From Deltaproteobacteria bacterium (GTDB taxonomy: Bacteria > Desulfobacterota > Dissulfuribacteria > Dissulfuribacterales > UBA3076), in NCBI GenBank assembly GCA_018399745.1, contig JAGYNZ010000006.1, forward strand, positions 28,118 through 92,117: DNA of 64,000 bases, in the 5' to 3' direction. Below the pieces are notes generated by a model that had not been told where the DNA came from, searched no databases, and saw nothing but the letters and a program-made list of their open reading frames with translations. The position numbers were made by a program, and so were the translations under genes. Shown here one piece after another: positions 53,013 through 62,914 of the stretch; positions within the stretch are counted from its first letter, which is position 1; each line of letters opens with the position of its first letter.

Positions 53013-55244
53013 ATGTCACGTCTTTCCAAAGCCTTAATCTTGGGCTTACTGATCGGCATGTTTGGTTTGACAGTAACCTGTATCCCCTGCATTTATGATC
53101 TGGAGGAAAATTTCGGCCTGAATTGGCTGTTCAAAATAAGGGGGCCGAGAAAAGCCCCGTCCGAGGTCATGATAGTTACCGTAGATGAGGCATCAGCCGA
53201 TAAATTAAACCTGCCGCTCGCACCTGACAAATGGCCCCGCGGCCTTCATGCCCAGCTCGTCGAAAACATCGTCAGCAAAGGCGCAAAAGTGATTGTCTTT
53301 TGTATGACTTTTGACGAAGTCCGCTCCCCTGAGCAAGACATTTTATTTGCCCAGGCGATAAAAAATGCAGGGAATGTTGTCCTGTGCGAACGCTTAAAAA
53401 GAGAGGAGATTCGTTTAACTGACAAAAAGGGGATGTCAATGAAGACATTGGGAATGGAAAGATTGGTGCCGCCAATACCTCCTCTTGCAGAGTCTGCGGT
53501 CGCCTTGGCGCCTTTTCCCCTGCCCAAAATCCCTGTACAGCTGAGCCAGTGCTGGATGTTCAAAACAGGTATGGGAGACACGCCGACTGTACCAGTCGTG
53601 GTTTTCCAGATTTTCGCCATGGACATATACGATGAGTTTGTCAGTTTGTTGAAAGGGACCAGTCCCTCTCAGGCAGACATGTTGCCTCACGACAGGGACA
53701 CTGTAATTAAAACAAAAAGTATAGACAATATTATATATATTTTGAGAGATATCTTTGGGAAGAACCCGTTGATCGCAGAAAAAATGCTGGAAGAGCTTCG
53801 GAATTCAAATTTATTATCCGCCGACATAAAAAAAAGACAACTCCTTAAATCACTTATAAAAATGTATCAGGGTGACATAAGCCGTTATCTGAATTTTTAT
53901 GGTTATCCAGGCACGATTACAACCGTTTCATATTATGAATTATTGCAACCCAAGGGGAATAATGGATATCAAAAACAACTTGATCTTAATGGCAAGGCCG
54001 TATTCGTTGGACTTTCAAGGCGCCTGTGTACAGAACATAAACATGGATTTCATACCGTTTTTTCCCAACCAAGCGGATTAGATATCAGTGGCGTTGAAAT
54101 AGCAGCCAGTGCATTTGCAAATCTATTAGAGGATATGCCCGTACGGTTAATCGATTTTCGTATGCATCTTGCCTGCATTTTTCTCTGGGGGATGATGCTT
54201 GGCATTGTATGTCTCTTTTTACCTGCATTCATCGCTGCATTCAGTGTAATAGGTCTTGGCTCTCTTTATCTGACAGTTGTCTATTATCAATTTAAGCATA
54301 TGGGAATATGGTATCCGCTCATTACACCTTTGTTTTTGCAAGCACCTGCAGCTTATTTCAGCATTGTTTTATGGAAGTATTTTGAGGTTAATAAGGAACG
54401 TCGTAATATCAGAAATGCCTTTGGATATTACCTGCCGAACAATGTCGTGGACCAACTGGCTCAAAACATAACGAATATAAAATCAAACAGTCAAATAGTC
54501 CATGGGACCTGTTTATTTACAGATGCAGAACAATATACCAGCTTATCTGAAAATATGGATCCAAGAGAGCTTAGCAGCTTTATGAATAAATATTATGAAG
54601 TTCTATTTGAATCGGTAAAGCTGCACAAAGGTCTAGTATCAGACGTTGTCGGAGATTCCATGCTGGCGATATGGGCCACTGCACAGCCTGATTCCGCTCT
54701 CCGGACCAATGCATGCCTCACTGCACTTGATATTTCGGAAAATGATAATTTAAAGCTTTCGACCCGCATCGGTTTGCACTCCGGATATATGTCGCTTGGT
54801 AATATTGGTGCCGTCAATCATTATGAGTACACCCCAATCGGAGACATCGTCAATACGGCATCAAGGATAGAAGGGTTAAACAAATACCTGGGTACATGTA
54901 TCCTGTTATCAGAGGAGGTGCTGTATCAACTTGAAGGTTTCCTGACCAGGGAGCTCGGTAAATTTCTTTTAAAGGGTAAATCAAAACCAGTTGTTTTATA
55001 TGAATTGATATGCCGTATTGAAGAATCCAGCGAACAACAAAGACGTCTTAGTATGATTTTCAGCAAGGGCCTAAATGCCTTCAGGAGCCAATCATGGGAA
55101 GAAGCAACCAAAGAATTTCATAAATTATTGGAAATCTATGGCCAGGACGGACCTTCTTCTTTTTATTTAAAGCTATGTAAGAAGTATAGAGATCATTCTC
55201 CAGGGGAAATGTGGGATGGTTTAATCTCTTTTGACAATAAATAG
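53013..55244 (+). CDS. CHASE2-domain adenylate/guanylate cyclase
   Basis: A 743-residue membrane receptor cyclase. An N-terminal span (residues 8-28) leads to a periplasmic CHASE2 domain (about 30-385, PSEVMIVTVDEASADKL, FVGLSRRL), three spans (about 390-460), and a class III cyclase domain (about 490-680). Metal Asp504 (CLFTDAEQYT) and Asp548 (VVGDSMLAIW) are both there, as are IGLHSGYMSLGNIG and GDIVNTASRIEGLN with the transition-state Asn and Arg. It should be active; cAMP is the likelier product. A C-terminal helical part follows. With a cNMP-binding kinase two genes upstream, periplasmic sensing could drive cAMP and then protein phosphorylation. Confidence 0.92.
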   Translation: MSRLSKALILGLLIGMFGLTVTCIPCIYDLEENFGLNWLFKIRGPRKAPSEVMIVTVDEASADKLNLPLAPDKWPRGLHAQLVENIVSKGAKVIVFCMTFDEVRSPEQDILFAQAIKNAGNVVLCERLKREEIRLTDKKGMSMKTLGMERLVPPIPPLAESAVALAPFPLPKIPVQLSQCWMFKTGMGDTPTVPVVVFQIFAMDIYDEFVSLLKGTSPSQADMLPHDRDTVIKTKSIDNIIYILRDIFGKNPLIAEKMLEELRNSNLLSADIKKRQLLKSLIKMYQGDISRYLNFYGYPGTITTVSYYELLQPKGNNGYQKQLDLNGKAVFVGLSRRLCTEHKHGFHTVFSQPSGLDISGVEIAASAFANLLEDMPVRLIDFRMHLACIFLWGMMLGIVCLFLPAFIAAFSVIGLGSLYLTVVYYQFKHMGIWYPLITPLFLQAPAAYFSIVLWKYFEVNKERRNIRNAFGYYLPNNVVDQLAQNITNIKSNSQIVHGTCLFTDAEQYTSLSENMDPRELSSFMNKYYEVLFESVKLHKGLVSDVVGDSMLAIWATAQPDSALRTNACLTALDISENDNLKLSTRIGLHSGYMSLGNIGAVNHYEYTPIGDIVNTASRIEGLNKYLGTCILLSEEVLYQLEGFLTRELGKFLLKGKSKPVVLYELICRIEESSEQQRRLSMIFSKGLNAFRSQSWEEATKEFHKLLEIYGQDGPSSFYLKLCKKYRDHSPGEMWDGLISFDNK

Positions 55245-55357
55245 ATTATCTTATATAATAAGAAAGTGATCCTATTATTAACTTAATTTTTATGTATACT
55301 TTTATTAGACGATAATTCCTCCGGTTCTTTCACTCCTAAGGCACGGGATATGAGCTT

Positions 55358-58300
55358 ATGAATCAAATTCCGATCAGCCGTCTATCACTAACTATATTTA
55401 CGTGCCTGTTAGCAGGCTATGTTTTGCCTGGTGTCGTACATGCAATAACGTGCGAAAACTGGGTGGGCAAAATTGTTTCCATTCAAGGCAAAGTCTGCAT
55501 TCGCAGATCAAATACAATCCAATGGACACCTGCCAAGACAAACGACATTGTATGTCCCGGTGATATTGTCCATACACATGAAAAAAGCCGGGCAGCTATT
55601 ATATTAAGTAACAAAGTCATTCTCCGTCTTGACGAGAAGTCAACCATCATTGTTCCAGCACCGGAAAAAAAGACTATCTCCGTAATTGATATCATCAACG
55701 GAGGGGCCAACTTCTTCAGCCGTTCCCCCAAGGGTCTGAAAGTGCTTACACCTTTTGTCAACGCCTTTGTGGAAGGTACGGAATTCTATATAGAGGTTGA
55801 GAGCGACCAGACTCTATTGTCGATATTTGAAGGACAGGTGGAAGTCCGAAATGAGGCCGGCAGGCTTGTTCTGTCGCGGGGTGAATCAGCAGTGGCTAAG
55901 GCAGGACAAGCCCCTGTTCCCCGTATTGTTGTGCTAGATCCCATGGATGCGGTTAAATGGGCTCTGTATTATCCGCCTGTCCTGGAGTATCGCCCAGACG
56001 ATTTTGGTTCTGATACGGGTTGGCAGGCCAAGGTTCGCAGGTCCATCGAGTTTTATTGGAATGGTGACTTGACCAGTGCATTTTCCAGCATTGAGGAAGT
56101 GCCTGAAGATATCCAGGACCATCGTTTTTTCATCTATCGCGCAGGATTGCTTCTTACCGTTGGCTGTGTTGATGAAGCAGGTGTTGATATTGAAAGGGCG
56201 CTCAATCTTGATCCATCAAACAGTGAGGCATTTGCCCTCCAGTCGATCATCGCCGTTGCCCAAAATAAAAAGGACCAGGCCCTTGATTTGGCACGAAGAG
56301 CTGTGAAACTGGCCCCTGATACACCTTGCGCAAAGGTTGCGCTCTCATACGCACAGCAGGCCGATTTCGATCTACAGAGTGCTTTGTCCAGTCTTCGAAA
56401 AGCAGTGGAACTAGGTCCAGAAAATGCTCTTGCATGGTCCAGGCTATCTGAATTATGGCTGTCTTTCGGAGATCTGGACAAGGCACTTGAGGCGGCAGAA
56501 AGGGCTGTCGTTCTAAATCCCAACATTGAACGGACACAGACTGTTTTAGGATTTTCTTATATTACTCAGTTCAAGATAAGGGATGCAAAAAGATCCTTTA
56601 AAAAGGCAATAGAGCTGGATCAGGCAGCTCCGCTTCCTCGACTTGGACTGGGATTGACAAAGATCCGGCAGGGGGATCTGCAGGCGGGCCGTGAGGATAT
56701 TGAGATAGCAGCAAGTCTTGATCCTGCCAATTCTCTTATAAGAAGCTATTTGGGCAAGGCGTACTATGAAGAAAAGCGAGATATGCTGGCCCAAAAACAG
56801 TATACCATTGCAAAGAAGCTTGATCCGAATGATCCCACAGCCTGGTTCTATGACGCGATTCGAAAACAGACCATTAACAGGCCGGTAGAGGCTTTGGAAG
56901 ATCTACAAAAATCCATGGAGCTGAACGACAACCGGGCTGTTTACCGTTCACGCTTCATGTTGGATGAAGACCTTGCAGCAAGAAGTGCCAGCCTGGCCCG
57001 AATATATAATGATCTGGGATTTCAACAACTGGCCCTTGCAGAAGGCTGGAACTCACTTAACGTGGATCCCACCAATTATTCAGTTCACAGGTTTCTGGCT
57101 GACTCATACGCTGCGTTACCACGACATGAGATCGCCAGGGTAAGCGAACTCCTTCAGTCACAACTTCTACAGCCTATTAATATTACTCCGGTTCAGCCTC
57201 AACTTGCCGAGAGTGACTTGTTTATTCTGGATGGAGCCGGACCTTCGGATCCTTCATTTAATGAGTTTAATCCGCTATTTAATCGTAACCGTCTTGCACT
57301 GCAAACCAGCGGCGTTGCGGGGGGGAATAGTATTCTGGGTGATGAACTGGTCCAATCCGGCGTTTGGGGAAGGATGTCTTATAGCATCGGACAATTTCAC
57401 TATGAATCTGACGGGTTCCGGGATAATAACGACCAGGACAAGGACATTTACAACGCCTTTGTGCAATTGAGCCCCTTGCCCAATACAAGCATTGTGGGAG
57501 AAATCAGATATAACGACAGGGATTTTGGTGATCTGGAAATTCTTTTCGATCCGGATCGGTTTTCAGAGCACCAAAAGCAGAACCTAAAGCAGAGAACATA
57601 CCGCCTTGGATTTCACCACGGCTTCACGCCTAACTCTGAAGTTATTGCTTCAGTTATCAGTCAGGATATAGAAGAAAGTATAGATGACGAGGTTGAGATC
57701 GCGAGTTTGGATATTAATCAGGACACGGATGGCTACCTGGCAGAACTGCAGCATTTATACCGGAAAAGCTGCCTTAATATCATCAGCGGTCTTGGTTACT
57801 ATAATGCCGAACTAGATAGGGACTTCGGGTTTCTTCCATCAGTACCCTATATTCCGGAAGATTTTTCCAGTGAAAAAAGAGATATTTATCACACTAATTT
57901 GTATCTATACACGCAAATTAATCCTTTGAAACAATTAACGTTAACAACCGGAGTCAGTTACGACTCATTCGACGACGACAAAACAGATAGTGACCAGCTC
58001 AACCCTAAATTTGGGTTGATTTGGCAGCCGTTTCAACATACGACTTTACGTTTTGCCGTATTCCGAATCCTCACAAAAACATTGATTTCCGATCAGACCC
58101 TGGAACCCACACAGGTGGCAGGTTTTAATCAATTTTTTGATGATGTTCCGGGGACTGATACTTGGGTTTACGGGGGCGCAATCGATCAAAAATTCTCAAA
58201 CCGCCTTTTTGGTGGTGCAGAATTATATAAAAGAAAGATGGATGTGCCCTATGAGATTATATCAGTAACAGAGCCCATGTCTGAATTTAACGAGGCGGAT

Positions 58301-58744
58301 TGGGAGGAATACATCGGCCGCGCTTATCTTTACTTTACGCCTCATTCTTGGCTGGCGACAAGTGTCGAATATAGTTACGAAGATTTTGACAGGAAAGATG
58401 GATTTTACGGAACGGAGGAATTCGCTGATCTTAAAACCCATAGACTGAAATTCGGCGGCGGCTTTTTCCATCCTTCAGGGTTATTTGCGAGACTGAAATT
58501 GACTTACGTAGATCAAGATGGCGTGTTTGTTGATCCTTTTATGTCGCTGACCTTACATGATGACGATCAATTCTGGGTGGTCGATACAAGTATTGGTTAC
58601 CGCTTGCCGAATCGTTTTGGATTTCTCACCTTGGAGGCAAAGAACCTTTTCGACCAAGATTTTAAATTTCAGGATACAGACTCACGTAACCCAACTGTTT
58701 CACCAGAGCGTCTTATTCTTTTACGGCTTACGTTGGCTTTTTGA
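55358..58744 (+). CDS. FecR-TPR-beta-barrel outer-membrane-type protein
   Basis: An 1128-residue exported protein in three parts. A signal peptide (1-29, ending PGVVHA) is followed by a FecR domain (about 37-195: VGKIVSIQGKVCIRR, PGDIVHTHEKSRAAI, GTEFYIEVESDQTLLSIFEG). Residues about 230-610 are tetratricopeptide repeats (ALNLDPSNSEAF, AVKLAPDTPCAK, AVELGPENALAW, AVVLNPNIERT). Residues about 640-1128 are alternating beta strands ending LRLTLAF, with a C-terminal Phe as in outer-membrane barrels; the strands resemble TonB-dependent-receptor-type barrels but no plug domain is seen. TPR joined to a barrel recalls polysaccharide exporters such as BcsC and PelB, but homology is not claimed. It starts 113 bases after the cyclase gene. 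Confidence 0.85.
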   Translation: MNQIPISRLSLTIFTCLLAGYVLPGVVHAITCENWVGKIVSIQGKVCIRRSNTIQWTPAKTNDIVCPGDIVHTHEKSRAAIILSNKVILRLDEKSTIIVPAPEKKTISVIDIINGGANFFSRSPKGLKVLTPFVNAFVEGTEFYIEVESDQTLLSIFEGQVEVRNEAGRLVLSRGESAVAKAGQAPVPRIVVLDPMDAVKWALYYPPVLEYRPDDFGSDTGWQAKVRRSIEFYWNGDLTSAFSSIEEVPEDIQDHRFFIYRAGLLLTVGCVDEAGVDIERALNLDPSNSEAFALQSIIAVAQNKKDQALDLARRAVKLAPDTPCAKVALSYAQQADFDLQSALSSLRKAVELGPENALAWSRLSELWLSFGDLDKALEAAERAVVLNPNIERTQTVLGFSYITQFKIRDAKRSFKKAIELDQAAPLPRLGLGLTKIRQGDLQAGREDIEIAASLDPANSLIRSYLGKAYYEEKRDMLAQKQYTIAKKLDPNDPTAWFYDAIRKQTINRPVEALEDLQKSMELNDNRAVYRSRFMLDEDLAARSASLARIYNDLGFQQLALAEGWNSLNVDPTNYSVHRFLADSYAALPRHEIARVSELLQSQLLQPINITPVQPQLAESDLFILDGAGPSDPSFNEFNPLFNRNRLALQTSGVAGGNSILGDELVQSGVWGRMSYSIGQFHYESDGFRDNNDQDKDIYNAFVQLSPLPNTSIVGEIRYNDRDFGDLEILFDPDRFSEHQKQNLKQRTYRLGFHHGFTPNSEVIASVISQDIEESIDDEVEIASLDINQDTDGYLAELQHLYRKSCLNIISGLGYYNAELDRDFGFLPSVPYIPEDFSSEKRDIYHTNLYLYTQINPLKQLTLTTGVSYDSFDDDKTDSDQLNPKFGLIWQPFQHTTLRFAVFRILTKTLISDQTLEPTQVAGFNQFFDDVPGTDTWVYGGAIDQKFSNRLFGGAELYKRKMDVPYEIISVTEPMSEFNEADWEEYIGRAYLYFTPHSWLATSVEYSYEDFDRKDGFYGTEEFADLKTHRLKFGGGFFHPSGLFARLKLTYVDQDGVFVDPFMSLTLHDDDQFWVVDTSIGYRLPNRFGFLTLEAKNLFDQDFKFQDTDSRNPTVSPERLILLRLTLAF

Positions 58745-58790
58745 TTGTGGCTGTAAATGTATAATTCCCTCGCAAAAAAGGAGGACAAAA

Positions 58791-59018
58791 ATGCCTAACT
58801 ACAAAGTGGAATTGGTATTTGATGACGCAGGAGAGCTTACAGATGTTAATCCTGTTGATGTTGGTCAGAAAGAAAAAACAAAAAACATAGAAATAAGCAG
58901 CCTAACGGAAAAAAGACTTAAAAGGCTTATACCACATACGTTTTTCTATGGGAATGGCAGCCCGGGGTGTGCAACATATAGGACATCTGATGGATATGTT
59001 ACAATTTGCTGGCCGTAA
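58791..59018 (+). CDS. 75-residue orphan protein after the FecR-TPR-barrel gene
   Basis: ATG 58791 has a perfect AAGGAGG six bases upstream, much better than its neighbours. The product has a charged beta/alpha N-terminal part (YKVELVFDDAGELTDVNPVD) and an uncharged, Gly-, Thr-, Tyr- and Trp-rich end (YGNGSPGCATYRTSDGYVTI then CWP) with two Cys 13 apart. There is no signal peptide. I do not recognise a family. The leader-plus-core look is reminiscent of ribosomally made peptides, but no modification enzyme or protease is adjacent. It starts 46 bases after the barrel gene stop and is probably in the same transcript. Confidence 0.7.
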   Translation: MPNYKVELVFDDAGELTDVNPVDVGQKEKTKNIEISSLTEKRLKRLIPHTFFYGNGSPGCATYRTSDGYVTICWP

Positions 59019-59185
59019 CCTTAACCTTTTTTGATTTAAGAAGGGATATCCATTTAGCTCGACCCAGATGTATCCTGAATGATAGACCTGTAGGACTCTC
59101 TATTTGTCTCTAACGATTTCAAAATTGTTCAGCAGGGTGGTCGTTTACTACGATGTGGTGAGAGCCTTTTGGAATTGTTGGCGGA

Positions 59186-60739
59186 TTATCCCTTCATCAT
59201 CTCATATACAGAGGGAAATCTGGAAAGATCGGTATGGGGAAGAAAGAGGGAAGCGGTTAACTGATTCATAAAATCACCGCGCACATTCATCTCCAGATAA
59301 GTGATCCGGTCGCAGATCTCCTCCACCTCTTTTCCGGTCTTTCTATTTCTGAGGGCCTGCATGGCACCCGTACCTGCGGCATTTTCCAGGGACTTAAAGC
59401 GCTCAATGGGTATATCTGGCAGCATCCCGATTATTACGGCCTTTCGAGGATCTATGTAATTGCCAAAGGCCCCTGCGACATAAAAAGTCTCAATATCCTT
59501 AAAATCGATTCCCACGCTCTGGATTAACACGTTCAGTATGGTGTACATAGCGCCCTTTGAACGAATCAGGTTTTTTATGTCGCTCTGGCTGATATAGACC
59601 GGCTTTTCATGACCTGTCTCATGAGGATCTGCCACGACATAAATCCATTCTCCATTTAACTGCTGCATTCGGGCGTTATCCCGATCCACTACCAGCCTTC
59701 CGGTTGAATCAACCAGTCCTGCGACAAACATGGCCGCCAAAAGATCTATTATTCCTGAGCCGCACAATCCCTTGGGGGCCTTGCCGTTTTTGGTGTGGAA
59801 GATTACAGCCAGGGTGTCCGGGTCTATATCCACCCTGTCTATGGCACCCGGCTGTGCACTCATGCCACAGGAGAGGATACCTCCTTCCAGTGCCGGACCG
59901 GCCGCCCCTGCACAGGCCACCAGCCAGTCTCTGTTACCCAGCACTACCTCTGCATTGGTACCCACATCCACCAGCATGGATATCTCATCCTTGCGGTGCA
60001 TGTCTGAAGCCATTATCCCTGCAAGGAGATCACCGCCGAAATAACTCCCCACGTTTGGAAAACAATAGAGCCAGGCCTGGGGGTGAACATTCACTCCGAT
60101 CTCCCCGGGCCGGATCAGATCAAAGCGGTTAACCACCGGAATATATGGTTCCCTGCAGATATGGGCCGGGTCAAGGCCTAAAAGAAGGTGGCACATGGTG
60201 GTATTGCCGGCCAGTGCAATAAAGCAGATATCCTCTGCACTCATACCCTGTCCTGTCACAATTTCCTGTACAGAGGAGTTAAAAAGGTCAACGACTTCGG
60301 ACTGCAGCCTGTTCAATCCGTTGCCCTGCCCGGCAAAAATGATCCTTTCAAGTATATCCTCACCATGGACGCCCTGGGGATTAGTTTTTGACAGAGTAGA
60401 AACGATCTCGCCTGAACAAAGATCCATCAGGTAAAAGGCCACAGTGGTGCTTCCAAGGTCCACAGCAAGTCCGTAAGGGTGCAGGGGTCTGCTTTCAGCG
60501 CTGACCTGAACGACTTTCCATTCGGATCGCCCATAGAGTAGCAGCGTCTGAACCCTGTAGCCAGAGGAAGGAAGAATGTAGGGCAGGACTTTGCAGGTAT
60601 TTAAGGGAATCAAGGGCCGCTGTCCGAGGATATTCTCCAGGGCCGTTCTTAAACGTGCCTCGTGACTGCGGTTGTCGCTGAGAGAAGGGATGGGAAGATC
60701 AAGATCGATTACGCGGGCTACAGGATCAAAGCGGTTCAT
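59186..60739 (-). CDS. ASKHA/DUF4445 protein, RACo-like, lacking the ferredoxin domain
   Basis: A 517-residue protein matching the C-terminal part of RACo-type reductive activators of corrinoid proteins. The actin-like ATP-binding motif is GLAVDLGSTTVAFYL; NTTMCHLLLGLDP, FGGDLLAGIMASDM, SMLVDVGTNAEVVLG and ACAGAAGPALEGG follow as in DUF4445. RACo proteins start with a [2Fe-2S] ferredoxin domain; here residues 1-95 have no Cys cluster, so electrons must come from another protein or the role differs. No corrinoid protein gene is adjacent. It lies 15 bases after the small membrane protein gene. Confidence 0.85.
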   Translation of the reverse strand: MNRFDPVARVIDLDLPIPSLSDNRSHEARLRTALENILGQRPLIPLNTCKVLPYILPSSGYRVQTLLLYGRSEWKVVQVSAESRPLHPYGLAVDLGSTTVAFYLMDLCSGEIVSTLSKTNPQGVHGEDILERIIFAGQGNGLNRLQSEVVDLFNSSVQEIVTGQGMSAEDICFIALAGNTTMCHLLLGLDPAHICREPYIPVVNRFDLIRPGEIGVNVHPQAWLYCFPNVGSYFGGDLLAGIMASDMHRKDEISMLVDVGTNAEVVLGNRDWLVACAGAAGPALEGGILSCGMSAQPGAIDRVDIDPDTLAVIFHTKNGKAPKGLCGSGIIDLLAAMFVAGLVDSTGRLVVDRDNARMQQLNGEWIYVVADPHETGHEKPVYISQSDIKNLIRSKGAMYTILNVLIQSVGIDFKDIETFYVAGAFGNYIDPRKAVIIGMLPDIPIERFKSLENAAGTGAMQALRNRKTGKEVEEICDRITYLEMNVRGDFMNQLTASLFLPHTDLSRFPSVYEMMKG

Positions 60740-60754
60740 TCCTGATTTGAAAAC

Positions 60755-61048
60755 CTATTTCTGATCTCTTTCATGCTCGCTCTGGTCCGGAGTAACATCG
60801 ATAATAAGAGAGCTGGCATCCAGACCGCTATTGGCCTCATCACGACGCCTGGAACACTCCTTTTCAAACTGGCGCATCACCTTGCGAATGCGCCATGCCA
60901 TATATAAGGCCGCAACGGAAAAGACTACTAAGGCACCCAGAAACAGTGGCAGGGCCACAAAAAAGGCGGCCACGGCGAACAGTACAAGCGCAATCAGGGT
61001 AAACGGAGAGATATTGGTTGATCTATAGTATATTCTATTTTGTGTCAT
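60755..61048 (-). CDS. Small two-span membrane protein
   Basis: A 97-residue protein with one or two hydrophobic segments (residues 15-50: FTLIALVLFAVAAFF..ALVVFSVAALYMAW) and a charged cytosolic tail. No family recognised. It is immediately upstream of the ASKHA gene and likely co-transcribed. Confidence 0.6.
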   Translation of the reverse strand: MTQNRIYYRSTNISPFTLIALVLFAVAAFFVALPLFLGALVVFSVAALYMAWRIRKVMRQFEKECSRRRDEANSGLDASSLIIDVTPDQSEHERDQK

Positions 61049-61157
61049 TCAAGTCCTTGTTAATTTCATTACTGGATTATTCTTATACATTAAACATGCG
61101 AGTTCAAATGTTCAATGTGCGATGTTCATTTTTTTGGTCTCTGAAACCGTAAACAGT

Positions 61158-61550
61158 TCAATCATTCTTTTCTTTTATAGACTGAATGAATTCCTGCTCT
61201 ATCAATTCAGGATCTCCAGTATTGTAATTAAGGATATTCTTCAGCGAGAAAAAAGAATCAAGATCCATCTCTTTAAACTTGATCCCCATTCCTTCTTCTT
61301 CTGTGCGGACTACAATCCCCTTTAAAAAGAGAACGAGTTTTTTATCGCTATCTGAAACATGTAACTCTATGTCACAGACAGTGCCCACAGAAAATTTGAC
61401 ATCACTGTAACAGTAAATCCCTTTTAAGCTGATATCTCTTGTCTGATCGCAGCGTATCTCCCTGTTCCCCTGTTCCTGCGACCAGAGGCACGCAACCGTC
61501 TTGAATGGAACCCTGCTGTATTTGCGCTTTTCATTATATGTTGTCTTCAT
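61158..61550 (-). CDS. PilZ-domain protein
   Basis: A 130-residue PilZ protein. RKYSRVPF provides the RxxxR element and DISLKGIYC the DxSxxG element, so c-di-GMP binding is expected. The ending GMGIKFKEMD closes the barrel, and a helical tail follows. It lies nine bases after argG on the minus strand and is likely read with it. Confidence 0.88.
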   Translation of the reverse strand: MKTTYNEKRKYSRVPFKTVACLWSQEQGNREIRCDQTRDISLKGIYCYSDVKFSVGTVCDIELHVSDSDKKLVLFLKGIVVRTEEEGMGIKFKEMDLDSFFSLKNILNYNTGDPELIEQEFIQSIKEKND

Positions 61551-61559
61551 ATTATTCTC

Positions 61560-62768
61560 TCAAGATCCTTCCACCATAGACCTGATTTTAAGACGCAGAC
61601 CCTGAAGCCTTATAAAACCCTCGGCATCTGACTGGCTGTAAACATCGTCTTCCTCGAATGTAGCAAACTCCGGCCGGTATAGCGATTTCTCCGCCTTTCT
61701 TCCCACCACCTGGCAGTTACCTTTGTATATCTTTAATCGAACCCTTCCGCTCACATTGGCCTGGGACTCGTCTATGAGCCTTTGAATCAGCTCACGTTCG
61801 GGAGAAAACCAAAAACCATAATAAATAAGCTCTGAATAACGGGAAATCAGACTGTCCCGCAGGTGCATGACCTCCCTGTCCAGGGTTATGGACTCCAGGG
61901 CCATATGGGCTGAACGGAGAATAGAGCCACCCGGCGTCTCATAAACTCCTCTGGATTTCATGCCCACAAAACGGTTCTCAACCAGATCCACCCGTCCTAT
62001 CCCGTTATCAGCACCTATGGAGTTAAGTCTGGACAGAAGATCTGCTGCAAAAAGACGCTCCCCATCAAGTGCCACGGGGTTTCCCTGTTCAAAATCGATC
62101 TCAATATAACAGGGCTCATCAGGGGCGTTTTCAGGACTCTTTGTCCACATGAACATGTCTTCATGCGGTTCCGCCCAAGGGTCTTCCAGGATTCCGCCTT
62201 CATAACTTATGTGCAACAGATTTGCATCCATACTGTAAGGCCTTGCCTTTGTTACCGACACCGGTATACCATGGGCCATGGCAAAGTCCACCAGCTTCTG
62301 TCTGGAATTGAGATCCCATATGCGCCAGGGGGCTATAATCTTGAGGTCAGGCGCAAGGGCCATAAAAGAGAGTTCAAAACGGACCTGGTCGTTTCCCTTG
62401 CCGGTGGCCCCGTGGCTGACTGCATCCGCCCCGACTTCCCTGGCCACCCGTACATGTTCCCTGGCAATCAGGGGTCTGGCGATGGAGGTACCCAGCAGAT
62501 AGGTGCCCTCGTAAATGGCATTCGCCCTGAACATGGGAAAGACAAAGTCCTGCACAAACTCCTGTTTGAGGTCCCTTATCACTACCTCAGCGGCCCCTGT
62601 ATCCAGGGCCTTCTGCTTAACAGCCTTCCAGTCCTCTTCCTGGCCTATGTCTGCGGAGTAGGCAACTACAGGACAGCCGTATGTTTCCTGCAGCCACTTG
62701 AGAATTACAGATGTATCTAATCCTCCTGAGTAGGCAAGGACTATCTTGTTTATTTTTTGTTTCGGCAT
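61560..62768 (-). CDS. argG: Argininosuccinate synthase
   Basis: A 402-residue enzyme joining citrulline and aspartate with ATP. The PP-loop is [40 protein letters not shown] and [11 protein letters not shown] are characteristic, and [19 protein letters not shown] follows. I chose ATG 62768 with AAGGTGA nine bases upstream; the frame extends to 62849 without family residues. No other arg gene is in the window. Confidence 0.96.
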   Translation of the reverse strand: MPKQKINKIVLAYSGGLDTSVILKWLQETYGCPVVAYSADIGQEEDWKAVKQKALDTGAAEVVIRDLKQEFVQDFVFPMFRANAIYEGTYLLGTSIARPLIAREHVRVAREVGADAVSHGATGKGNDQVRFELSFMALAPDLKIIAPWRIWDLNSRQKLVDFAMAHGIPVSVTKARPYSMDANLLHISYEGGILEDPWAEPHEDMFMWTKSPENAPDEPCYIEIDFEQGNPVALDGERLFAADLLSRLNSIGADNGIGRVDLVENRFVGMKSRGVYETPGGSILRSAHMALESITLDREVMHLRDSLISRYSELIYYGFWFSPERELIQRLIDESQANVSGRVRLKIYKGNCQVVGRKAEKSLYRPEFATFEEDDVYSQSDAEGFIRLQGLRLKIRSMVEGS

Positions 62769-62914
62769 ATGGTAATTCACCTTAACCCAATTCCTCGATT
62801 TATAAAGCAAACGCAACGAATAAGTGTGCGACAATAACCAATCTATCAAAAAAACATATTTTTACAATGGAGCAGGAACGCCTGTGTGCCTAATTAATAC
62901 AGGCGGCAAACCGA

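Noticed and set aside
59704..60132. 142-codon + strand frame rich in Pro and Cys
   Set aside because: Shadow of the ASKHA gene on the other strand.
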